Shown: positions 8,212 through 15,223 of the stretch, piece by piece | How positions within the stretch are numbered: the stretch's first letter is position 1 | How the letters are laid out: each line of letters starts with the position of its first letter | From: Hyphomonadaceae bacterium UBA4763 | GTDB lineage: Bacteria; Pseudomonadota; Alphaproteobacteria; Caulobacterales; Aquidulcibacteraceae | NCBI GenBank assembly: GCA_002403455.1 | Contig: DHHV01000065.1 | Coordinates: 570-25,067 of the forward strand | Length of the DNA: 24,498 nt | Direction of reading: 5' to 3' | Made by a program: the position numbers and the translations under genes | The notes under the pieces: model-generated | What the model was told of the DNA's origin: nothing | Seen by the model: only the letters and a program-made list of their open reading frames with translations | Databases searched by the model: none

Positions 8212-8928
8212 ATGAACCAATATGCACGCAATTACGGCTACGCCCCCGCCAAGGCCGATATGGCGGTGGATGCGGGCCTGCGCGCCTTCATGGTAGGCGT
8301 GTTCAACAAAATGGCGCTCGGCCTGGCGGTTTCGGGCGGGCTTGCTTGGGTGGCCGGCAATGTCGCGCCCGTCACGCAATTGATTTTCGGCACGCCGTTG
8401 TTCTTTGTCGTCGCTTTTGCGCCGCTGGTCCTGTTGCTGGGGGCCGGTTTCGTGATGAAGAACCCCTCGCCAGCCGGCACGGGTCTGCTTTATTGGTCGA
8501 TCGTCGCGCTAATGGGGCTGAGCCTTGGCTCGGTCTTCTTGGTTTACACCGACGTTTCGGTCGTTCGCACCTTCTTCATTACCGCCGCCGCCTTCGGCGC
8601 CTTGGCGTTGTGGGGCTATACCACGAAAAAAGACCTGACCGGGTTCGGCTCGTTTTTGATCATGGGCCTGTTCGGTCTGATCATCGCCAGTCTCGTCAAC
8701 ATGTTCTTCAAATCCGACATGATGAGCTTCATCATCTCGGTGGTCGGCGTGTTGGTGTTCTCGGGGCTCGTCGCGTTTGACACGCAGCGGTTGAAATACA
8801 CCTATTATGAGCTGGGCGGCGATCAACGCGGGATGGCGGTTGCGACCAATTACGGCGCGCTGTCTCTCTACATCAACTTCATCAACCTGTTCCAAATGCT
8901 GCTGTCGCTGCTGGGCGATCGCGAGTAA
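8212..8928 (+). CDS. Bax inhibitor-1/YccA family membrane protein
   Basis: This 238-residue inner-membrane protein has about seven hydrophobic segments from residue 28 to 236 and belongs to the TMBIM/BI-1 family of pH-sensitive calcium-leak or regulatory proteins. Family signatures include the NKMALGLAVSGGLAW start of TM1, FDTQRLKYTYYE (D190), and the last segment YGALSLYINFINLFQMLLSLLG. In the bacterial homologue YetJ, two aspartates form a pH-sensing pair; here the first is D190 and the second position appears to be N222. ATG 8212 is preferred because GAGGA lies about 6 bases upstream; an ATG at 8200 would add four residues. It is followed by a strong terminator, so it is a single-gene unit. 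Confidence 0.93.
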   Translation: MNQYARNYGYAPAKADMAVDAGLRAFMVGVFNKMALGLAVSGGLAWVAGNVAPVTQLIFGTPLFFVVAFAPLVLLLGAGFVMKNPSPAGTGLLYWSIVALMGLSLGSVFLVYTDVSVVRTFFITAAAFGALALWGYTTKKDLTGFGSFLIMGLFGLIIASLVNMFFKSDMMSFIISVVGVLVFSGLVAFDTQRLKYTYYELGGDQRGMAVATNYGALSLYINFINLFQMLLSLLGDRE

Positions 8929-8960
8929 TCAACGAACAGATTGGCTTGAAATGACAAAGG

Positions 8961-8985
8961 CCCCGACCTTGCGTCGGGGTTTTTT
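8961..8985 (+). terminator. Rho-independent terminator of the Bax-inhibitor gene
   Basis: A 7-bp GC-rich stem CCCCGAC / GTCGGGG encloses the loop CTTGC and is followed directly by six T residues. It starts 33 bases after the stop codon of the Bax-inhibitor-1 gene and ends 45 bases before galE, so the two genes are transcribed separately. Confidence 0.92.
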
Positions 8986-9029
8986 GTGTTTGTTATAGGC
9001 CGTGCAAATCTCAGAGGGGGCGGTTTTCG

Positions 9030-10034
9030 ATGGCGATCTTGGTTACCGGCGGAGCCGGCTATATCGGCAGCCACACCGCTTTGGCGCTGCTGGATGCGGG
9101 CGAAGACGTTGTCGTTCTGGACGATCTTTCCACCGGCCAACCGTTTTTGATCCCGCCGCAAGCCCGCCATCATCATTGCGATGTCGGCGATCGGGCGCTC
9201 GTCCAGCGCCTATTTGCCAGCCATCCCATCGAGGCGGTGATCCATTTTGCGGGGTCGATCGTGGTGCCGGACTCGGTCGCCGATCCGCTGCGTTATTATG
9301 AGAACAACACCGCCAAGTCGCGCAGCCTGATCGAACAAACGATCACCGCCGGCGTCAAGTTGTTCATTTTTTCATCGACCGCCGCTGTTTATGGCGCCGC
9401 TGGCGCAAACGCGCTCGACGAGATGACCGAGCTGCGCCCGGAATCGCCCTATGGTTGGTCCAAGCGCATGACGGAGATCATGCTCGCCGACGCCGCGCGC
9501 GCGCATGATTTTCGCCATGTTGCCTTGCGCTATTTCAACGTCGCCGGGGCTGATCCTTCCATGCGGGCGGGGCAAAGCAGCCAGCGCGCCACGCATCTCA
9601 TCAAGATCGCTTGCCAGGTCGCGACGGGCGCGCGCCCCTTTATGGAGGTTTATGGCGAAGATTACCCAACGCCTGATGGAACTTGCATCCGCGATTACAT
9701 CCATGTCAGCGATTTGGCGGCGGCGCATATGTCGGCGCTTGGGTATTTGCGCGAAGGAGGCGCTTCCGACGTGTTTAATTGCGGAATTGGCCGGGGCTAT
9801 TCCGTGCGCGAGGTCATCGCGGCGGTCACCCGCGTTTGCGGCGCTGAGCTGGACGTGCGCCCTGCCCCACGCCGCGCCGGCGATCCGCCCGTGCTGGTGG
9901 CCGCTTCGGAAAAGCTGAGAAACCAATTGGGGTGGGCGCCGGTTTATCCAGAGCTCGAGGCGATGGTGACGCATGCCTTGGCTTGGGAGCGCAAGCTGGC
10001 CGACTTGCTGGCGGCGCAAAGGCAGCAGCCATAA
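9030..10034 (+). CDS. galE: UDP-glucose 4-epimerase GalE
   Basis: GalE interconverts UDP-glucose and UDP-galactose in the cytoplasm using bound NAD, feeding the Leloir pathway and surface-polysaccharide synthesis. The 334-residue protein is a complete extended short-chain dehydrogenase: NAD motif TGGAGYIGSH (6-15), DDLSTG, IHFAGSIVVPDSVADP, the SSTAAVYG strand (S115-T117), the catalytic YGWSK (Y141, K145), ALRYFNVAGAD, and DGTCIRDYIHVSDLAAAH. Length is normal. ATG 9030 follows a GAGGGGG run about 8 bases upstream. It stands alone, with a terminator before it and the tRNA-fMet gene convergent after it. Other UDP-sugar epimerases share these motifs, so exact specificity is inferred. Confidence 0.92.
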   Translation: MAILVTGGAGYIGSHTALALLDAGEDVVVLDDLSTGQPFLIPPQARHHHCDVGDRALVQRLFASHPIEAVIHFAGSIVVPDSVADPLRYYENNTAKSRSLIEQTITAGVKLFIFSSTAAVYGAAGANALDEMTELRPESPYGWSKRMTEIMLADAARAHDFRHVALRYFNVAGADPSMRAGQSSQRATHLIKIACQVATGARPFMEVYGEDYPTPDGTCIRDYIHVSDLAAAHMSALGYLREGGASDVFNCGIGRGYSVREVIAAVTRVCGAELDVRPAPRRAGDPPVLVAASEKLRNQLGWAPVYPELEAMVTHALAWERKLADLLAAQRQQP

Positions 10035-10088
10035 CGCTTTTATTGCTCAGTCGATGAATGCAGGCTTGTCGGCTCTATACAAGCAAAC

Positions 10089-10114
10089 GGCCACCGTCGA
10101 AGCCGACGATGGCC
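10089..10114 (-). terminator. Hairpin between galE and tRNA-fMet, possible bidirectional terminator
   Basis: An 11-bp stem (10089-10099 with 10104-10114, one mismatch) closes a 4-base loop AAGC. On the minus strand it lies 7 bases beyond the tRNA 3' end and is followed by GTTTGCTTG, a weak T-tract. On the plus strand it lies 54 bases after galE without a T-run. It fits best as the tRNA terminator. Confidence 0.55.
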
Positions 10115-10121
10115 GTAAACT

Positions 10122-10198
<77 letters not shown>

Positions 10199-10213
10199 TC
10201 AGAGGGGAGCGCG

Positions 10214-10242
10214 GATATAGGCGCCATCCGCGCCAAACGCAA
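10214..10242 (-). promoter_or_regulatory. Predicted tRNA-fMet promoter
   Basis: On the minus strand TTGCGT (10242-10237), a 17-base spacer, and TATATC (10219-10214) precede a GC-rich discriminator and the tRNA start at 10198. Strict spacing plus a GC-rich discriminator is typical of stable-RNA promoters. The IS debris begins more than 200 bp further upstream, so the promoter appears undamaged. Confidence 0.6.
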
Positions 10243-10460
10243 GTGTTTTATGTGACCGATTCTTTACACAAATTGGATGCTGTAGGAAACCGACGGGAGG
10301 GTACGTTACGGAATTCTCGCCTCCAGTCGATCCGCTTATTCTGCCCAATGCGCCTCCGTCGATCCGATGCCCTCGATTGGGCATCATCGAGCCGGCTTTT
10401 CAATAAAGTCAGTCGCGCCAAGAATCTACCAATCGCAGCCGTATTTCGTCACCGTCGGGA
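10243..10460. other. Gene-free stretch between tRNA promoter and IS scar
   Basis: I see no convincing gene here. It holds two near-identical direct repeats (10318-10334, CGCCTCCAGTCGATCCG, and 10351-10366, the same without the A), 33 bases apart, and a perfect 7-bp hairpin GATGCCC / GGGCATC (10366-10385, 6-base loop) without a T-tract. TTTACACAAATTGGA at 10264-10278 faintly resembles the inverted form of the IS256-type end at 10461 and could be a scar of an excised copy. Confidence 0.4.
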
Positions 10461-10571
10461 GGGGGACTGTCCGGAATTTTGTGTAAGTGACGAAAGCTGG
10501 CATGCTCGCCTCGAAGGAGATTTGCATGTCCGAAAAGCCAAAGACGCCTGAGATTTCCGATGCGCTGCTTA
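10461..10571 (+). mobile_element. Left-end remnant of a probable IS256-family element
   Basis: GGGGACTGTCCGGAATTTTG (10462-10481) followed by TGTAA resembles the terminal repeat of IS256-family elements. It is followed by AAGGAG and an ATG at 10526 that opens a reading frame beginning MSEKPKTPEISDALL, similar in style to the N-terminus of IS256-type transposases. After fifteen native codons the frame runs into the IS5-family element and stops at 10588. No further part of this transposase is visible in the window. The family name rests on recalled end sequences and is tentative. Confidence 0.45.
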
Positions 10572-11404
10572 GGCTTAGGACCTATTAAGTTGCAATAGGG
10601 TGCGAACAGTGACTCACGATGGCAACGGAGGTTTCCATGTCGGACCTGTTTTTGCTTTCGCCTGCCCAGATGTCGAAGATTGAGCCGTTTTTCCCGCGCC
10701 CGAACGGCGTGCCGCGTGTTGATGACCGCAAGGTGATATCTGGCATCGTTTATGTGCTCAAGCACGGGCTTCAGTGGCGAGACGCGTCGCGCGCCTATGG
10801 CCCGCACAAGACGCTGTACAACCGGTTTCGCCGTTGGTCGGAAATGGACGTTTTTGACAGAATTTTCAGTACCTTAGCTGCAGAAGACGGCCCACCGGAC
10901 ACGATGATGTTTGACGCAACGCAACGATAGACTCACCTCACCGCGTGCAGCCTCCAAAAAGGGGGCGTTTTGCGGCCTATCGGGGGCGCCAAGGGCGGGT
11001 TGAACATCAAGCTGCATGCTGTTTGCGACGGCGAGGGCCGGCCGCTGGCGATGCGCCTGACCGAGGGCCAAACCTTAAGATCACGTCGGCGCGAAGATCC
11101 TCTTTCCAGCCCTCTCGGACGAGGTCGAAGCGACCCTGATCGCGGACAAAGGCTATGATTCCGACGAATACCGCGCTGCGCTCAAGGCGAAGGGAATCCG
11201 TCCATGCATCCCACCGCGAAAGGGCCGCCCCCCAGAGTTACTGCAAAACCACATATAAACAAAGACATAAGATCGAAAACATGTTCGGGAGCCTGAAAGA
11301 CTGGCGCAGAAACGTCCACCGCTACGATCGCCGCGCCGACGTCTTCATGGCCGCAATCACCCTCGCCGCCATCGTCATATGGTGGCTCCAATGAGTCCTG
11401 AGCC
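10572..11404 (+). mobile_element. Decayed IS5-family insertion sequence
   Basis: An 833-bp element with terminal inverted repeats: GGCTTAGGAC at the left end and GTCCTGAGCC at the right (reverse complement GGCTCAGGAC, one mismatch in ten). Both ends are flanked by TA, the expected 2-bp duplication for the IS427 group of IS5. It carries one broken transposase gene. It sits in the start of the IS256-like reading frame, and its right end is only 6 bp from the IS3-family element. Confidence 0.8.
10637..11394 (+). pseudogene. IS5-family transposase, one nonsense and two frameshifts
   Basis: Start ATG 10637 follows GGAGG by 5 bases. The N-terminal part (FLLSPAQMSKIEPFFP, GLQWRDASRAYGPHKTLYNR) is the IS5-family helix-turn-helix domain, then MMFDAT with the first catalytic Asp. 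The frame stops at TAG 10928-10930, where relatives usually have Lys, and continues in the same frame with GGAKGGLNIKLHAVCDGEG. Near 11075 an extra base shifts the frame to LIADKGYDSDEYRAALKAKG (second Asp), and near 11230 another indel shifts it to YKQRHKIENMFGSLKDWRR (catalytic Glu) through to IVIWWLQ and a stop at 11392-11394. All three DDE residues remain, but the protein cannot be made intact. Confidence 0.88.
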
Positions 11405-11443
11405 TAACCTAGGACCACTCGTGCCTTGAGTTTTCCGCCTTGC

Positions 11444-12283
11444 TCAGGTCCGGTGGGCTGGTTTCAACGGCTGAGTTTGCCAGCATGATCGGGGGGTATT
11501 CCCGATCGCGCTGTGCGGTCGTTCTTCGTTGTAGTATCTACGCCACGGCTCCAGCTTTTCGCAAGCATCTTGCAGCGACAGGAACCAGTGCGCGTTCATG
11601 CATTCGCGGCGTAGCTTGCTGTTGAACGCCTCGATGAATGCATTGTGTGTGGGCTTACCAGGGCGGGAGAAGTCCAGGGTCACACCCCGCTGGTAAGCCC
11701 ACAGATCCATGTCCCGAGAGATAAACTCGCTGCCATTGTCGACCCTGATCGTCTTGGGATAGCCGATCTTCCGGCAAGCCTTTTTCAAGGTTGCGACCAC
11801 GTCCTCACCGCGGTAGCTGAACCGCGGATCGACCACGGGCGATAGCCGCGAGAACGTATCCACCACGGTCAGGATGCGCAGCTTGCGACCCGTTGCCAGC
11901 TGATCGTGAACAAAGTCCATCGCCCAGACATCGTTCGGCCGGATCGCAGGTGCACGGTCCTCCCTCAGCTTCGCCTTGACCCGCCGCTTGGGGGTCTTGT
12001 TGCGCAGCTGCAATCCCAACTCCATGTAAAGCCTATAGACCTTCTTGGCGTTCACGACCCAGCCCTCCCGGCGCAGGATGTGATAGACACGACGACAGCC
12101 GTAGCGGACGTGTGTCGCGCAGATCTCCTTGATGCGTTTCTTCAGAGAGGCCGGATCGGTGTGGCGGGACTGATAGTGGTAACTGGATGTGTCGAACGGC
12201 AGAACCCGGCAGGCCCTCCGGACAGACACGCCCCAGTCCGCAAGCATCCCTTCGACCAGCTCGCGCTTCCGATCCGGCCTCAA
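11444..12283 (-). CDS. IS3-family transposase OrfB (integrase catalytic domain)
   Basis: OrfB of about 279 residues with an HTH_21-like N-terminal part (SSYHYQSRHTDPASLKKRIK, RYGCRRVYHILRREGW) and an rve-type integrase core. The catalytic DDE triad is D123 (VWAMDFVHD), D182 (IRVDNGSEF) and E218 (NAFIEAFNSKLRRE). The product ends normally (YYNEERPHSAIGNTP). The apparent TTG start at 12283 overlaps the orfA stop; in IS3 elements OrfB is normally made as an OrfA-OrfB fusion by programmed -1 frameshifting near an A-rich run, here around AAGCGAAAACTTTGA. OrfB is intact, but the fusion would be lost because orfA carries a nonsense codon. Confidence 0.92.
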   Translation of the reverse strand: MRPDRKRELVEGMLADWGVSVRRACRVLPFDTSSYHYQSRHTDPASLKKRIKEICATHVRYGCRRVYHILRREGWVVNAKKVYRLYMELGLQLRNKTPKRRVKAKLREDRAPAIRPNDVWAMDFVHDQLATGRKLRILTVVDTFSRLSPVVDPRFSYRGEDVVATLKKACRKIGYPKTIRVDNGSEFISRDMDLWAYQRGVTLDFSRPGKPTHNAFIEAFNSKLRRECMNAHWFLSLQDACEKLEPWRRYYNEERPHSAIGNTPRSCWQTQPLKPAHRT

Positions 12284-12546
12284 AGTTTTCGCTTGATGAC
12301 ATCCTGCAGCATCTCACGGTCCAGCGTCAGATCGGCGACGATCTTCGTGAGCCGACTGTTCTCGTCCTCCAGCTCACGCAGCCGCCGCATCTCCGATGGC
12401 AGCAGACCCGCGTACTTCTTCTTCCAGCTGAAGTAGGTTGCCTGGCTGATGCCCGCCTTGCGGCAGATATCGGCGACAGGTGTTCGTTCCTCAGCCTGCT
12501 AGATGACAAACGCCTTCCTTGCGTCCGTGAACTTTGATGCCTTCAC
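12280..12546 (-). pseudogene. IS3-family OrfA with an in-frame amber codon
   Basis: From GTG 12546 the frame reads VKASKFTDARKAFVI, then TAG (12501-12499), then QAEERTPVADICRKAGISQA and on to EMLQDVIKRKL before TGA at 12282-12280. This is the short helix-turn-helix OrfA of the IS407-like group, with a leucine-zipper-like tail (MRRLRELEDENSRLTKIVADL). Relatives have Lys at the amber position (usually a form of ILKQ), so AAG to TAG is the likely change. Apart from that codon the 88-codon frame is intact. Without readthrough or restart the element should not transpose by itself. Confidence 0.85.
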
Positions 12547-12672
12547 GCCAAACCTCCTCGCCCAGCCAAGGACATCTAAGGCAGAAAACGCTACCCGCAA
12601 ATGGTCCAGTTTTCAGGTGACGGAGCACAGCTTACCACGATTCCAACATTTCGCGGGACGAAACAACTGACG

Positions 12673-13614
12673 TCAATTTGCCGCTCTGCCATCAGTCTCG
12701 GTGCAAGCAGACCTAAAGTCGCTAGCTATCGCAAAGATTGCAGCGCCCCGATCAACTCCCGTAGCGGGGGACTTGGCAAAGTGAGCAAGTGCCTCCAAAA
12801 CCCGGCGAGGATCACGACACACAAGATCGACCGCCGCGGCCGCGGACTCTATCTCAAGTTCAAAATCACTTTGTGCGCCGTTGAGATTCTGAATGCTATT
12901 TTGAAAAGCTGGCTCAAGCGCCGCGTCAACTGCGAATGAACCACGATCTGGCATACTAAAAGTATTGCTCGACAACGACAAATAATAGGTCCCTTCGGTC
13001 AGTCGAATAGACGGCAAAAATGCGTTTCTTAACGACCTATTGCCCGAGGCCTCGTAAATTTCTTGCCTAAGCACGATTTCTTTATGCTCATCTAATATTT
13101 CCACTACAAACGGAAAGGTGCCGCCTGCCCAAACCAGCGGCAATTCAAAATCACCTGGGGGGACGCGCGCGATTCCGGATTTCAACGCCGCAATCGAAAG
13201 ACCTGATTCAGTTTCCCCAGATCTAGATAGGGTTGCCACAGGTAAGCGCTTAATAAGCGGAAGCCATTTATCCACGAATCGGCCAATGAAATTTTCAAAC
13301 AAATTACCCGTTCTCAGAGGTTCCACATGATGCAGATTTTCTTCAGTGCTACTAACAATATTGACAGTTACATTGTCTGCCCTCGTATAACCGAATTCAC
13401 CACCACGGTTTACTCTAATTATATCATTTTTACAAATCAGGCCGCCAATTTGAGGGTTTTTGTCAACATGTACCTGCCCTCGCTCCACCTGGGCTGGGGG
13501 CTTCATTCTGATAATTGCGCCAACTCGGTCTTCCAGCGCAGCGCAAGGTTCAGCTGCAAAGGCTTTATTGTTGATCAACGCGAGCAACAAGACGCCTAAT
13601 GCCAGTCGTTTCAT
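12673..13614 (-). CDS. Secreted protein of unknown function, coupled to the CHASE2 gene
   Basis: I do not recognise a named family. The 313-residue protein has a clear signal peptide (MKRLALGVLLLALINNKAFA, cleavage probably before AEPC). The next hundred residues, with GGLICKNDIIRVNRGGEFGYTRADNVTVNI, look like the small beta-rich 'low-level barrier' repeats seen in FecR-type periplasmic domains, and a second part (PGDFELPLVWAGGTFPFVVEI ... EGTYYLSLSS) looks like a beta-sandwich. Two Cys in the mature N-terminal part (in EPCAAL and LICKND) could form a disulfide. Its ATG overlaps the CHASE2 stop as ATGA (13614-13611), so both should be made in step, and a periplasmic partner role for the CHASE2 protein is a reasonable inference. 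Its 3' end faces the IS3 scar but looks natural. Confidence 0.75.
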   Translation of the reverse strand: MKRLALGVLLLALINNKAFAAEPCAALEDRVGAIIRMKPPAQVERGQVHVDKNPQIGGLICKNDIIRVNRGGEFGYTRADNVTVNIVSSTEENLHHVEPLRTGNLFENFIGRFVDKWLPLIKRLPVATLSRSGETESGLSIAALKSGIARVPPGDFELPLVWAGGTFPFVVEILDEHKEIVLRQEIYEASGNRSLRNAFLPSIRLTEGTYYLSLSSNTFSMPDRGSFAVDAALEPAFQNSIQNLNGAQSDFELEIESAAAAVDLVCRDPRRVLEALAHFAKSPATGVDRGAAIFAIASDFRSACTETDGRAAN

Positions 13615-15086
13615 TTTCTCGTATCCTCTAGATTTATCACCTCATAGATCGGGTCATTTAGTGCAAGAACTAACGACGCAAAAATAACAGGGGCTGCAAA
13701 CCCTCCCCAAAAGCCGTTATGAATCAAATATTGTCCAAATAAAATCGAAAAAAGAAAAATACAAATAGCCGCAACTGATTTAATAATAATTGGATTTGTA
13801 AAACATGTGATAAAAAATAAGAATACCTTTTGACGCGGCAATCGCTTTCTAAGCCTGTTGATTTGAATATTTCGGGGCAAGGTGAATGCAGCCCAATAAA
13901 ATACATTCACTACGGCCATCATGATCGATAACAATGCCACGCTAATGTACCAGGGCAATCCGTGAATTGGACCATGAAGAATGGTGCCACGAATTTGGTT
14001 CGCAACAACGACGGCACCGATTGTTCGGCCGAAAGGCGTTAAGTGCGCGTCCGGGAAGCTCGCTTGGGAAGACGCCAAGATGAAAATTGCCCATTTTCCC
14101 GAAGAAAGTTTGGTTGGATGTTCGGTAAATGGTCCTTCCGGATAATACTGAAGAGCGCGCGTGTTCCAAAATGAAGAGGTTCCGGGAGTTGCTCTTTCAG
14201 AATCAATGTTCAGATGGTAGTCAATTAAGTTATTTGATATAGGAAAAGTTTCGCCGGCTAGCGAGAACGTCGTAGAGTTTTCGTGGCGACAAGTATGTAG
14301 GAGCGCATTCTCAACGCGGTCTTTTGCATATTGTGAAATCTCTTTTGGATGTTTGTAATTTAATTCTGTGCGTTGGGCCGTCAAACTGAAAGCGTAAAGC
14401 GCGGGGTGCGGCAACGGCTTAAGAGCCATCTCTTTTCCCGGGCCCATCAAGCCCTCTTGAACATAGCATTTCACATAGGCAAATCGACGTAGCACGCTGT
14501 CTTGATCTTCGAGTGCTTCGGCGCTGGCAAATGTAAGGTTTGGGCTAAACGGCACAACAGCGTCTAAAGGCGTGGCGGCTAGAATGGACCGCTGTCCATT
14601 CGCGCTGTGTAAAGCGCGCTGAAAAACAACTAAAGGAGCCAAATTGTCTTGTGACCATTGTTTCAGGTAATTGATAAATTGAGGAAGTTCGGGATCATGA
14701 TCACGCCGCGCCCCTGGCGCAAATAAATCTATATCTATTACAATCATTAAGGCTTGACTTAATCTCGCCGTCTCCATGGCCGCTTGCACAACTTTCAGCG
14801 GCGTCTCAGCAGGTCGCTCTCGCAAGGGCTTGCCGGCAAACATCCGTTCATGTGCAGCTTGATTGAACTCAAGCAAAACGATACTCGGCGCGTCTCCGCC
14901 TACGGTATTGGCGCGATGGCTAACGACCTCGTCGAAAACGTTTTGCTCGATTACCCCAATAAACGTGGAGTCTCGCCATTTTTCGTTCTGTGAAACAATC
15001 CAAACGGAGATCGCAATTATCGCGGAAATGACAAAGCGCCATCTCAACGCTTTATAACGCGGGGTTCTCGACTGTTGCCCCTTCAT
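13611..15086 (-). CDS. CHASE2-domain membrane protein without an output domain
   Basis: The 491-residue protein has one N-terminal transmembrane helix (about 17-33), a large extracytoplasmic CHASE2 domain (about 45-372) and three C-terminal transmembrane segments (about 378-402, 432-453, 458-477), ending 14 residues later. CHASE2 signatures are SIVLLEFNQAAHERM (68-82), ALMIVIDIDLFAPG (112-125, with D118/D120) and FPDAHLTPFGRTIGAVVVAN (344-363). CHASE2 usually senses extracytoplasmic signals for kinases, cyclases or GGDEF proteins; no such output domain is present. ATG 15086 is chosen because GGAGG lies 6 bases upstream and it removes an extension (the frame is open to 15347) that would overlap the divergent tpsB. 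It is AT-richer than the flanking chromosomal genes and coupled by ATGA to the secreted protein. Confidence 0.85.
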   Translation of the reverse strand: MKGQQSRTPRYKALRWRFVISAIIAISVWIVSQNEKWRDSTFIGVIEQNVFDEVVSHRANTVGGDAPSIVLLEFNQAAHERMFAGKPLRERPAETPLKVVQAAMETARLSQALMIVIDIDLFAPGARRDHDPELPQFINYLKQWSQDNLAPLVVFQRALHSANGQRSILAATPLDAVVPFSPNLTFASAEALEDQDSVLRRFAYVKCYVQEGLMGPGKEMALKPLPHPALYAFSLTAQRTELNYKHPKEISQYAKDRVENALLHTCRHENSTTFSLAGETFPISNNLIDYHLNIDSERATPGTSSFWNTRALQYYPEGPFTEHPTKLSSGKWAIFILASSQASFPDAHLTPFGRTIGAVVVANQIRGTILHGPIHGLPWYISVALLSIMMAVVNVFYWAAFTLPRNIQINRLRKRLPRQKVFLFFITCFTNPIIIKSVAAICIFLFSILFGQYLIHNGFWGGFAAPVIFASLVLALNDPIYEVINLEDTRK

Positions 15087-15105
15087 GCCCCACCTCCACC
15101 ATTGA

Positions 15106-15134
15106 ATTTTAAGATATGTGGAATCAATGTTCAA
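15106..15134 (-). promoter_or_regulatory. Predicted promoter of the CHASE2 operon
   Basis: On the minus strand TTGAAC (15134-15129, 4 of 6), a 17-base spacer and TAAAAT (15111-15106, 5 of 6) lie just before the GGAGG ribosome binding site (15097-15093) of the CHASE2 gene. The implied leader is only about 13 bases. The facing tps operon must have its promoter in the same 137-bp gap; I see only weak candidates for it (for example TTGCCG ... TAACTT around 15188-15216). Confidence 0.55.
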
Positions 15135-15223
15135 GCGCTTCAATCGAGACATAGAGTCGCATGGGCGTGGGTAATCATTTGGGCGCTTGCCGCGAGTTGG
15201 ATTATCCGCTAACTTGATACTAG

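Larger units (their letters stand above)
11411..12608 (-). mobile_element. IS3-family insertion sequence (IS407-like group)
   Basis: The element is about 1.2 kb, normal for this group, and has imperfect terminal inverted repeats of about 30 bp. The left end (plus strand from 11412) and the right end (minus strand from 12607) share GGACCA at the tip and GTTTTC-N-GCCTT further in, about 22 of 30 positions. It carries orfA and orfB in the usual overlapping arrangement. I do not see a matching target duplication. The left end abuts the decayed IS5-family copy; the right end lies 64 bp beyond the stop of the secreted-protein gene. Confidence 0.8.
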
